Assembly: GCF_029691405.1 (NCBI RefSeq)
Contig: NZ_CP121467.1
Location: 1,178,001-1,242,000 of the forward strand
From: Streptococcus sp. D7B5
GTDB lineage: Bacteria; Bacillota; Bacilli; Lactobacillales; Streptococcaceae
Reading direction: 5' to 3'
DNA length: 64,000 nucleotides
In this document: in pieces, positions 1-6,642 of the stretch
Layout of the letters: each line of letters begins with the position of its first letter
Numbering within the stretch: position 1 is the first letter of the stretch
Notes under the pieces: generated by a model
Databases searched by the model: none
What the model saw: the letters and a program-made list of their open reading frames with translations, nothing else
What the model was told of the DNA's origin: nothing
Translations under genes and position numbers: made by a program

Positions 1-177
1 TAAATAAAAACCGAATGTTCTTCGTATGGTTAAAAATTTCTAAGACCCTCGCGTAAATTCTTTCCCCCCTACCGAAAATGAATAATCAAAACAACCTAAA
101 AAATAGGTATCCCAGCGAAGAGGTCTAACTACCTGAGCAAAATAAGAAGAGTCTGACGAAAATTTAGAACAACATCA

Positions 178-252
178 TACTATAATATATATCCACTGGC
201 GTAAATTTTTGACTACCTATACTATAATATTTATACAATGGCGTATTTTTGA
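178..252. repeat. Tandem iteron-like direct repeats, 42-base period
   Basis: Two imperfect copies begin with TACTATAATAT at 178 and 220. Each continues through a TGGCGTA block and ends in TTTTTGA at 212 and 252. A third weak match (GCGTAAATTCTT) lies near 53. Each copy contains a TATAAT hexamer (181-186 and 223-228), so they may be promoter elements, binding sites for an element protein, or both. Bases 1-460 hold no other gene I can support. Confidence 0.5.
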
Positions 253-361
253 GATAATTCAATTTTTAATATTAAAATGACGTAGCTGAAGGAATCCCCT
301 TGCGATATAGTAAGTGAAATTAAAAGATCGGGGTGATGAAAAATGTACTATTTGAGTTAAA

Positions 362-392
362 TTGATAACATTTGATAACTTGTTATCATCAA
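362..392. promoter_or_regulatory. Candidate operator with repeated TGATAAC half sites
   Basis: TTGATAAC occurs at 362-369 and 372-379, and the inverted form GTTATCA at 382-388, just upstream of the first gene. The same half site recurs as an inverted pair in front of the second gene (870-899). A shared regulator binding both is an inference; no repressor gene is visible in the window part of the element. Confidence 0.4.
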
Positions 393-460
393 AGATTAAA
401 ATTACTTGTCAGCATTCTAAAAAGTCTGACCACGCACTTTTTGTCAGAAAGGATAACACG

Positions 461-853
461 ATGGCAAAAACAAATAAATCAACATTAGGAAACTACGATA
501 GCGCAAGAGCATTCTTAGATGCTTTATCAACTTCTGTTGATATCCCAGCAGAAATCAAAGTAGTTGATACCAATAACGGAATCATCAATGAAGGTCAAGA
601 AAATCAACGGCTATGGGCTTCACTAATATGCGTAGATGTCGAACTCTATGAACAGTTCTCTAGCATAAATAAAGAGGCTTACTGTCCAACATTCAAAGTC
701 AAGCTGAAGAACTATCAAAACGAGAATCTAGATAGTTTGATAAACGCTGACATCGTACTTAACAAGTATGACTTGTCATTTGTTCTTGACAAGTTGAAAC
801 AGCCAGTCGGCATCGCTCTTGTAGCTGAGCTTGCTGATATTTCATTAAAATAA
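461..853 (+). CDS. Unrecognised IME protein, 130 aa
   Basis: I do not recognise the family. The frame stays open upstream to a TTG at 362, but ATG 461 has an AGAAAGGA ribosome site at 446-453 and gives a soluble protein starting MAKTNKSTLG. It is acidic, without signal peptide, membrane segment or visible nucleotide or DNA-binding motif, and has a repeated DxxLNKYDLSF-like C-terminal part. It is the first gene of a run whose following members look like mobilization genes, so an accessory role in mobilization or replication is possible but not shown. It sits behind the TGATAAC repeats and is followed by a hairpin carrying the same motif. Confidence 0.6.
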   Translation: MAKTNKSTLGNYDSARAFLDALSTSVDIPAEIKVVDTNNGIINEGQENQRLWASLICVDVELYEQFSSINKEAYCPTFKVKLKNYQNENLDSLINADIVLNKYDLSFVLDKLKQPVGIALVAELADISLK

Positions 854-863
854 GTGATAAAAA

Positions 864-907
864 TAGTGAGTTATCATCTGCATTGTTTAGATGATAACTA
901 CTCACTA
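864..907 (+). promoter_or_regulatory. Hairpin with TGATAAC arms before the second IME gene
   Basis: The arms TAGTGAGTTATCATCT (864-879) and AGATGATAACT..CTCACTA (889-907) pair with one three-base bulge, just before the AAGGAGA ribosome site at 912-918. There is no T run after it, so it is better read as an operator or RNA control structure than as a terminator. Confidence 0.45.
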
Positions 908-926
908 TAAAAAGGAGATAAAACAT

Positions 927-1526
927 ATGCTAATGAAAATACTATCCTATCTTTTTATTGTACTGTTCCTATGGCAAAGTGTGAATGTTCTGTGCATCTC
1001 TCTAAAAAGACAGTTTCTCATTTTGTCAGATGAGGTTGTTAAGAAAAATGAAAATCTATGGGAACAATGTCTTTTGTTAACAGGCAAGCAAGTTAAGATT
1101 ATAACCACATTGATCCGAGATGTCATTCTTTGGTTGTTGAAGAAGAAAGCTGATGAACAATTACAAGCTCGAAAAGCTACTATCTTACAAAACGTAGTCA
1201 ATCATCTCAATCAAAACTTATCTCAAGATTTACAGTTAAAAACTATAAATCCTGCTACTACTAGCGGTGTAGATGTTTGGGTCTATCTCGCTAATAATCT
1301 TGACACAAACTCTCAAAAAGAGCTTGAAGAGTATTTCATGGGTGTGTTGGCTAAATACACAAATGAATTTGCTCTTGACTATATGCACATAGAAATGAAT
1401 GTTGGTGCTGGTTGGGTTGCTAAATTTGATGTCAAAACAATTGAAGAGGCAACATACAATCGTATGGCAAGAGCTTCAGAGGTTGTTCAAGAAGAGAAAT
1501 TTGATGAGGACTTAGATTTATGGTAG
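927..1526 (+). CDS. Membrane-anchored IME protein, likely partner or N-terminal part of the coupling ATPase
   Basis: ATG 927 follows AAGGAGA with eight-base spacing and gives 199 aa; an in-frame ATG at 891 lies inside the preceding hairpin and is less likely. Residues about 4-30 form one hydrophobic membrane segment, followed by a charged, partly helical region and an acidic tail ending EKFDEDLDLW. The stop overlaps the start of the FtsK-like gene (ATGGTAG, 1520-1526), so the two are translationally coupled. FtsK/TcpA-type coupling proteins usually carry an N-terminal membrane anchor before the ATPase core, so this protein may supply that anchor in trans. That role is inference; I do not recognise the sequence itself. 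Confidence 0.6.
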   Translation: MLMKILSYLFIVLFLWQSVNVLCISLKRQFLILSDEVVKKNENLWEQCLLLTGKQVKIITTLIRDVILWLLKKKADEQLQARKATILQNVVNHLNQNLSQDLQLKTINPATTSGVDVWVYLANNLDTNSQKELEEYFMGVLAKYTNEFALDYMHIEMNVGAGWVAKFDVKTIEEATYNRMARASEVVQEEKFDEDLDLW

Positions 1527-2280
1527 ATACTAGACCATTATTAAAAGTAGGTGGTGGAAAACTAGGTTGGGAGGTTCCTAGTTCTATCATTAATTTCTTG
1601 ATACTTGGTAATGTAGGTTCGGGAAAATCAGTGATCGCCAAGTTGGTTGTCATTGACGTATTTATTACTGCTCACAGAAAAAAAGAGCATTACCAATGCT
1701 TGTCGTTTCTGAAATCAAACAGGAAGACTGGCTAGAATTTGAAGATAGTCCTAACGTATTTCTAGGCTGGCAAGCTCATAAGGCAATTGAGCTTACCTAT
1801 AATGAAATGATGTACCGGCAAGAAAATAAAACCAGAAAAAGAACACCACTTATCCTACTTATTGAAGAAGTTACAGTACTCATGAGTTCGCTCGAAGGAA
1901 AACAGAAAAGTAAAATTCAAAAGATGCTTAAGTCTATCATCCTCAGTGGCCGAAGTCGCTCTATTTTCTGTTGTTTGGTTTCCCAAGATTTACTAGCACA
2001 AGACGGTATTGATACAAATCTCAGAAATCAATTTGGAGCTGTTCTAGGTTTAGGAAATATGGCATCTAGATCAGCAATCTCAAGTAGTATTTTTGACATA
2101 AAACCTGGACAAAAGCTAGAAGCTCTTCCAAACCGTTATGGTTGGTATCAAGAAATGAACGGCAGTCAACCTATAAAAGTTCAAGTTCGGAATGTTCGTG
2201 ATTTTACTAAAATGAACAAAGTACTTAAGAAGATGCTCGAGCAGTATCAGCCACCAAATGAAAGTGCCTCAGAGGGTTAG
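1520..2280 (+). CDS. FtsK/TcpA-like coupling ATPase, frame split at an A7 tract
   Basis: The first frame (1520-1735) carries Walker A LGNVGSGKS; the second (ATG-to-stop 1696-2280) carries the Walker B-like stretch PLILLIEEV and a HerA/FtsK-like C-terminal half with LSGRSRSIFCCLVSQ. Neither alone makes a complete ATPase. The frames join at seven A bases (1678-1684), where the zero-frame codons AGA AAA AAA form the heptamer A_AAA_AAA, a classical -1 slippery sequence. A -1 shift there gives one continuous protein of about 253 aa. The split is therefore either programmed or transcriptional slippage, an inactivating single-base deletion, or a sequencing error. Family role: links the relaxase-DNA complex to a helper conjugation channel. 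A GAGGA ribosome site lies at 1506-1510. Confidence 0.65.
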
Positions 2281-2331
2281 GATTGGCAAGCCGAAGTGCT
2301 TGTTCATTTTACCAATCCTAACCCTCTGAGG
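2267..2331. repeat. 20-bp perfect inverted repeat over the coupling-gene stop
   Basis: The arms 2267-2286 and 2312-2331 are perfectly complementary and separated by 25 bases, which contain a smaller CAAG/CTTG stem. The left arm includes the stop codon of the ATPase gene. No T run follows, so a simple terminator is unlikely. Its place directly before rep fits a replication or transfer origin component. Confidence 0.6.
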
Positions 2332-2374
2332 TGCAAACCTGCGGTAGGCAAGAAACATCTAAGATTTTAACTCT

Positions 2375-2459
2375 AACTATTCTTTACGCGTGTTAGACTG
2401 GGCTTGTCAACGGTCTAACACTAGAATAGTTAAAAGAATAATTAAAGAATAGTTAAAAA
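2375..2459. other. Candidate replication/transfer origin: nested stem-loop plus direct repeats
   Basis: Outer arms AACTATTCT (2375-2383) and AGAATAGTT (2423-2431) enclose inner arms GTGTTAGAC (2390-2398) and GTCTAACAC (2413-2421) with a 14-base loop. AGAATAGTTAAAA occurs at 2423-2435 and again at 2447-2459 as an iteron-like direct repeat. HUH Rep proteins nick in or near such hairpins and bind neighbouring iterons, and origins are commonly beside rep. The nick site cannot be assigned from sequence alone. Confidence 0.5.
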
Positions 2460-2476
2460 AGAAAGGTTAATTATAC

Positions 2477-3868
2477 ATGGCAACAAAGAAAAAAGAAGCA
2501 CTTTTGACTTCTGTAGCAATTACACAATACTTTGATCCTAAATATTGGAAAAATGGTTGGGATGAAGAACTCATTAAATCTGCAAATGTTGAAAAAATTC
2601 TTGAGGAAATTGTCAGAAGAGTTGGTGAAATAGCAACTGTTTCCGAGGCATACGCAATAAAACACGACAAGGATACCTCCATCGGTTTTGACAGTGTAAC
2701 TAGAACAACAACTACCAAGCTAAAAAAGCCACATATTCACGCTTTACTCAAGTTTGAGAAAGGTGCAACACTAACTGATTTTGCTGTACAAATCGGACTA
2801 AAACCTGAATATCTAGAAAAAGCGAAGTCTGGAAGGTATGGCTACGATAACTTGTTAGCTTACTTAATTCATGCCAAAGATAAAGATAAGTATCAATACA
2901 GCCCTGATGAAGTAATTTCTCTAACAGGCAAAGACTACTTAAAAGTTTATCACGAAAGACATCTAAGCTGGCTTAAAGGAAAAGCCAAAAAAGAGGTAAA
3001 ACAAACCTACAAAGATATTGACTTACTTATCGATAACATTCTTAACGGAAACATCACCAAAAAGGAAATGCTTCTGAATAAAGACTATCACATGCTTTAT
3101 GCAGTTCATAAAAGTAAAGTAAACGAGGTTTTTCGAACAATTGGGGAAATTAAAGGAACTATGACACAGCATGAACTGGAAAACAAGAAGTTCAAGAAGA
3201 CAATTTTCTTTATTTTTGGACTTTCAGGCCTAGGAAAGACAAAATTTGCAAGAACACTGACTAAAAGTCTTATTCAGTTAGCAAAACTGAATGATCAAAA
3301 CTGGCAATCAGTCTTGACCGCAGGCACTAACATGTTTGATGAAGTAAACGGAGAAGAAATCCTACTACTTGATGATGTTCGAGGAGATAGCTTAACCGCT
3401 TCGGACTGGCTGAAACTATTAGACCCCTATAATATTAGTCCTATCTCAGCACGTTATCAAAATAGATTAGGTGCTTCTAAAGTCATTATAATCACAAGTT
3501 CTAAACATCCTTTGACTTTCTTCTACCATGCTAAAGGAAACACTAACGAAGATTTATCACAATACATTAGAAGAATCGCTCATCTAGTAACCTTAAGGGG
3601 AAATAATGATAACATTACTTTCCATGAATCACAACCTAAACGAACTATAAACAGAGTTGTGAAAATTCCAGGCACTGACCAAACGACATCACTATCATAC
3701 GATTTCACACCTGATAACGAAGCGGCAAGTAAAGAAGAATTGCTATCCATGTTAGTATCTACAGTTGGACTATATAATAAATGGGAGCACTGGGATTATA
3801 ACAAAATAAAAACCCCATCCGAAACTTTAGCGAGCGAGGACGAGGTTGCAGATAATCAAGAAAAGTAA
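2477..3868 (+). CDS. Rep/relaxase: HUH endonuclease fused to P-loop (SF3-like) helicase
   Basis: 463 aa starting after GAAAGG with ten-base spacing. The N-terminal domain has the HUH signature KKPHIHALLKF (His86 and His88) and a downstream Tyr-rich segment RYGYDNLLAYL (about 120-130) that should carry the nicking tyrosine. The C-terminal domain has Walker A GLSGLGKT (about 248-255), Walker B EILLLDDV (about 294-301) and a sensor-like VIIITSS. This Rep_2 plus helicase architecture is that of plasmid and CRESS-like Reps and of a relaxase type reported in streptococcal IMEs. It would nick the origin, unwind DNA and start rolling-circle replication or transfer. It sits between the origin-like hairpins and the integration genes. 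Lineage within the Rep families cannot be settled without alignment. Confidence 0.85.
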   Translation: MATKKKEALLTSVAITQYFDPKYWKNGWDEELIKSANVEKILEEIVRRVGEIATVSEAYAIKHDKDTSIGFDSVTRTTTTKLKKPHIHALLKFEKGATLTDFAVQIGLKPEYLEKAKSGRYGYDNLLAYLIHAKDKDKYQYSPDEVISLTGKDYLKVYHERHLSWLKGKAKKEVKQTYKDIDLLIDNILNGNITKKEMLLNKDYHMLYAVHKSKVNEVFRTIGEIKGTMTQHELENKKFKKTIFFIFGLSGLGKTKFARTLTKSLIQLAKLNDQNWQSVLTAGTNMFDEVNGEEILLLDDVRGDSLTASDWLKLLDPYNISPISARYQNRLGASKVIIITSSKHPLTFFYHAKGNTNEDLSQYIRRIAHLVTLRGNNDNITFHESQPKRTINRVVKIPGTDQTTSLSYDFTPDNEAASKEELLSMLVSTVGLYNKWEHWDYNKIKTPSETLASEDEVADNQEK

Positions 3869-3916
3869 GTAGGGTATCTCTTGATACCTCTATTATACCA
3901 TACATTGGAGGAACAG

Positions 3917-4180
3917 ATGCAAGTAATTCTACCAGATGAACAAGTTCAACAAATTCAGCTCCTACTTGCTGAACTTATCACAAAAGAAATTGAAAAGAAG
4001 CTGCACCATAGTAACCTTGAAAGCCCTTTTTTAAACAAACAGCAGGCTTGCCACTATCTAGGCATCTCAAACAATACTCTAGATAGTTGGATCAAGAAAG
4101 GACTGCCTGCAATAAAAATAGGTAAGACTATACGATTTAATAAAGAAGCCATTAATTCTTGGCTTTACTCACAAAACTAG
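3917..4180 (+). CDS. Excisionase-like helix-turn-helix protein
   Basis: The start chosen is ATG 3917 with GGAGG at 3907-3911; a TTG at 3881 is in frame but lacks a ribosome site. The 87-aa product has an acidic, helical N-terminal half and a C-terminal winged-helix/MerR-type HTH: FLNKQQACHYLGISNNTLDSW, then a wing with KIGKTIRFNKEAINSWL. Small proteins of this type beside a tyrosine integrase usually act as recombination directionality factors (Xis), binding near the attachment site to favour excision. It lies 49 bases downstream of rep and 66 bases upstream of the integrase start. A plain transcriptional regulator is the alternative. Confidence 0.75.
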   Translation: MQVILPDEQVQQIQLLLAELITKEIEKKLHHSNLESPFLNKQQACHYLGISNNTLDSWIKKGLPAIKIGKTIRFNKEAINSWLYSQN

Positions 4181-4246
4181 AAATATCTATATTTTTGTTT
4201 TATAATAGTCATGATATTTTCTGGTTCGATACACAAGGAGGATATC

Positions 4247-5464
4247 ATGCCTATCAGTAAGACAAAGAACGGTACTTTTCGCTTAAAAATCTATATCCCA
4301 ATAGAAGCACGAATGCCACTTGGTATCGTTAATAGCAACTATTACGATAAGCGATTTAAAACAAGAAAGGAGGCAAGGCAAGCTGAGATAGACTTGCTTA
4401 CTAAATTAAATCAAATAGAGGATAATGAATTTTCAGGACTAGTAAAAGGAGATATTCTTTTCTCAGACTTCTATAACAATATCTGGTGGGAATCTTATAA
4501 AGAAGGACAAACTACATCTACTTCTAAACCACCAAGTAGGTCAACAGTTGCAAATACCAAAACCTGTTTTGAAAAACATATCCTACCACTTCTTGGAAAT
4601 TATACGATACAGTTTCTAAATCAAAATAAGCAAGTTATCCTAAATCTAATGACATCTAAGGCTAATGAATATGCGAACTTCAAATCTTTACGTAGCTATG
4701 TGATTTCCATTTTTGACTGGGCAGAAGAACTTGAATATATAGAAGCTAATAAAGTTGCAAAAATATTAAGAAGAATAAAGGCCACTAAAAAGATTCAACT
4801 TGCAGAGTCAAAGAGAGAGGAAGATTTATATCTAACTCATGAACAACTCCAAGAATGGTTCTCAGCATTTCAAGAAGATTTAGACAATGATAAAATAACC
4901 CTTAAAGATTATGTCCTATTTTATCTTACTTTTTTCTTAGGCGATAGAAAATCTGAAACCTATGCTCTTCAATGGAAACATATCGACTTTTCAAAATCAC
5001 AGATTCGGCTAATTCAAGCTTTAGATAGATATGGACAAGTAAAATCTACTAAGGGAAATAAGAAAACTATCTTTTCTATTTCTAGCGACTTGCTTCAACT
5101 CCTGACTTTATGGAAAAAACAACAAAAATATGAACTGGCAAAGTTTGGTATCATCAGCAATTCAGAACAATTCATCTTCACTTATATAGATACTAGAGGA
5201 AATATCAATAAACCTTTACATGCTGACTATCTTAACAACAAGATGAAAACTATCGAAAAGCGACACCCAGAGCTTACACACGCTACGCCACACAAACTAC
5301 GGCATACGGGAGCAACACTTGCTAAACAAGCAGGAATGAGTTTAGAAGCTATTTCCGAAGCTCTAACACATAGTGACACAGTTACAACACAGATTTATGT
5401 AAATACTTCTAATGTAGTCCCTATGGCAGTCGGTGAATTTGCCTTAAAGTCTCTAAAACAATAA
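4247..5464 (+). CDS. int: Tyrosine recombinase (integrase) of the element
   Basis: ATG 4247 has a strong AAGGAGG site (4235-4241); the ATG at 4211 has none. The 405-aa protein has an N-terminal arm-binding region (KTKNGTFRLKI..), a core-binding SAM-like helical domain and a C-terminal catalytic domain. Catalytic residues are visible: Arg in LGDRKSE, the HxxRH box HKLRHTG, a later His in LTHSD and the nucleophile Tyr in TQIYVN. It catalyses site-specific integration and excision. Lying last in the element and pointing at the rpsI 3' end, it most likely uses that end as its target. Length and motif order fit the phage/ICE Int family. Confidence 0.92.
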   Translation: MPISKTKNGTFRLKIYIPIEARMPLGIVNSNYYDKRFKTRKEARQAEIDLLTKLNQIEDNEFSGLVKGDILFSDFYNNIWWESYKEGQTTSTSKPPSRSTVANTKTCFEKHILPLLGNYTIQFLNQNKQVILNLMTSKANEYANFKSLRSYVISIFDWAEELEYIEANKVAKILRRIKATKKIQLAESKREEDLYLTHEQLQEWFSAFQEDLDNDKITLKDYVLFYLTFFLGDRKSETYALQWKHIDFSKSQIRLIQALDRYGQVKSTKGNKKTIFSISSDLLQLLTLWKKQQKYELAKFGIISNSEQFIFTYIDTRGNINKPLHADYLNNKMKTIEKRHPELTHATPHKLRHTGATLAKQAGMSLEAISEALTHSDTVTTQIYVNTSNVVPMAVGEFALKSLKQ

Positions 5465-5507
5465 GGTGAAAATAAGGTAAACTTTGAGGTGAACTTTTTC
5501 AAAAAAC

Positions 5508-5546
5508 ATAAAAAAAGCACCCATGAGGTAAACTCTTGAGTGCTTT
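5508..5546 (-). terminator. Terminator of rplM-rpsI
   Basis: Arms AAAGCAC (5514-5520) and GTGCTTT (5540-5546), extended inward with two mismatches, form a hairpin. On the minus strand it is followed by T-rich sequence (complement of the A runs at 5501-5516). It lies between integrase and rpsI, in the zone where the element-chromosome junction must fall. Confidence 0.75.
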
Positions 5547-5570
5547 GAAACGTTGATAGTATCGTATTGA

Positions 5571-5963
5571 TTAACGTTTTGAGAATTGTGATGCTTTACG
5601 AGCTTTCTTAAGACCTGGTTTCTTACGTTCAACTTTACGTGAGTCACGTGTAAGAAGTCCTGCGCGTTTCAATGAATCGCGGAAGTCTGGGTCTACTTGA
5701 AGAAGGGCACGAGCGATACCATGACGGATAGCTCCTGATTGACCAGCGTATCCACCACCTACAACGTTAACGAAAACGTCGTATGAACCTACAGTTGAAG
5801 TAACTGCGAATGGTTGGTTGATTACAAGACGAAGGTCAGCGTGTGGGATGTACTCTTCAACATCTTTTTTGTTAACAGTGATTTTACCAGTTCCTGGAAC
5901 AAGGCGAACGCGTGCAACAGCGTTTTTACGACGTCCAGTACCTGCATATTGTGCTTGTGACAT
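5571..5963 (-). CDS. rpsI: 30S ribosomal protein S9
   Basis: 130 aa, the usual length. The family end [12 protein letters not shown] and the N-terminal block [16 protein letters not shown] are intact. S9 is in the small-subunit head and its C-terminal tail reaches the P-site tRNA. It is co-transcribed with rplM, 18 bases upstream. The 3' end is complete despite the neighbouring integrase, as expected when an element carries or recreates the end of the gene on insertion. Confidence 0.98.
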   Translation of the reverse strand: MSQAQYAGTGRRKNAVARVRLVPGTGKITVNKKDVEEYIPHADLRLVINQPFAVTSTVGSYDVFVNVVGGGYAGQSGAIRHGIARALLQVDPDFRDSLKRAGLLTRDSRKVERKKPGLKKARKASQFSKR

Positions 5964-5981
5964 ACTTTATTGTTCCTTTCC

Positions 5982-6428
5982 TTAGATAAGTCCTGAAATA
6001 TCAAGAACTTCTGGTTGTTGTGCAGCGTGAGTGTGCTCAGCTCCAACGAATACTTTCAATTTCATACCTTGAGCGCGGCCAAGAGTATTGTGTGGAAGCA
6101 TACCTTTAACTGATTTTTCGATCAAACGTACTGCATTTTTAGAACGAAGTTCACCAGCAGAGATTTGTTTCAATCCACCTGGGTGGTTTGAGTGAGTGTA
6201 GTAGATCTTATCAGTTGCTTTTTTACCAGTCAATTTAACTTTTTCAGCATTGATAACGATTACGAAGTCACCTGTATCAGTGTGTGGTGTGAATGTTGGT
6301 TTGTTTTTTCCGCGAAGTACGCTAGCAACAACTGCTGAAAGGCGTCCAAGAGGTACATCAGTTGCGTCAACAACGTACCATTTGCGTTCTACTTGGCCTG
6401 GTTTAGCCATGAATGTAGTTTTGTTCAT
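5982..6428 (-). CDS. rplM: 50S ribosomal protein L13
   Basis: The start at 6428 ([17 protein letters not shown]) follows a GGAGAAA ribosome site and gives 148 aa, the family length. The frame runs back to 6554 through the leader RNA, which is not coding. The motifs [18 protein letters not shown] and [10 protein letters not shown] are typical. L13 is an early-assembly 23S rRNA-binding protein and first gene of the rplM-rpsI operon, preceded by its structured leader. Confidence 0.97.
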   Translation of the reverse strand: MNKTTFMAKPGQVERKWYVVDATDVPLGRLSAVVASVLRGKNKPTFTPHTDTGDFVIVINAEKVKLTGKKATDKIYYTHSNHPGGLKQISAGELRSKNAVRLIEKSVKGMLPHNTLGRAQGMKLKVFVGAEHTHAAQQPEVLDISGLI

Positions 6429-6439
6429 GATTTCTCCTA

Positions 6440-6531
6440 TATGAATATCGTTTTTGTTTACAGGGCGGATGTTCCGGTCCGCGGGGTATTTGAAAGGTTC
6501 CGGGGCCTTACAAATGGGGTAAACAATACCG
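6440..6531 (-). ncRNA. L13-type ribosomal protein leader (autoregulatory 5' UTR)
   Basis: The roughly 100-base leader of rplM contains the GC-rich block GGCCCCGGAACC..GGTCCGCGG and the sequence TGTAAACAAAAACG. This resembles the L13 leader known in Firmicutes, where the r-protein controls its own operon through the leader. The family call is from remembered pattern, not a covariance search. Confidence 0.7.
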
Positions 6532-6537
6532 TCTACT

Positions 6538-6567
6538 ATCATACCAAATTTCACTACTAAAAGTCAA
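6538..6567 (-). promoter_or_regulatory. Promoter of rplM-rpsI
   Basis: On the minus strand, TTGACT (6567-6562), an 18-base spacer and TATGAT (6543-6538) place the transcription start near 6531, directly at the 5' end of the leader RNA. Confidence 0.75.
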
Positions 6568-6614
6568 TAGATATGAAAAATAATTTTCCCAATTTGACCT
6601 TTAAAATATCACAA

Positions 6615-6640
6615 AAACCTCGTGAAAACGAGGTTTCTAT
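6615..6640 (-). terminator. Terminator after the ABC exporter operon
   Basis: A perfect nine-pair stem AAACCTCGT / ACGAGGTTT with GAAA-type loop (6615-6636) lies just after the permease stop, with T-rich sequence following on the minus strand. Confidence 0.7.
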
Positions 6641-6642
6641 TG

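Larger units (their letters stand above)
1..5570 (+). mobile_element. Right part of an integrative mobilizable element (IME) at rpsI
   Basis: All genes here run on the plus strand in the order unknown protein, membrane-anchored protein, FtsK/TcpA-like ATPase, Rep/relaxase with helicase, excisionase-like HTH, tyrosine integrase. The integrase stops about 106 bases from the 3' end of rpsI, a ribosomal gene end known as an integration site for streptococcal ICEs and IMEs. There is no conjugation (type IV secretion) gene set in the visible part, so mobilization by a helper is inferred. The region is clearly more AT-rich than the core genes to its right. The left end and its attachment repeat are not in the window: I looked for the rpsI 3' end sequence in the first 360 bases and did not find it. 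Confidence 0.85.

Noticed and set aside
1-361. Left attachment site of the element
   Set aside because: No copy of the rpsI 3' end or other long match to 5465-5600 could be found; the boundary lies further left.
336-362. Nine-codon frame MKNVLFELN after GGGG in the IME
   Set aside because: Too short to support as a leader peptide without comparative data.
5822-6046. Minus-strand frame over the rpsI-rplM junction
   Set aside because: Shadow of rplM and rpsI, which are complete.
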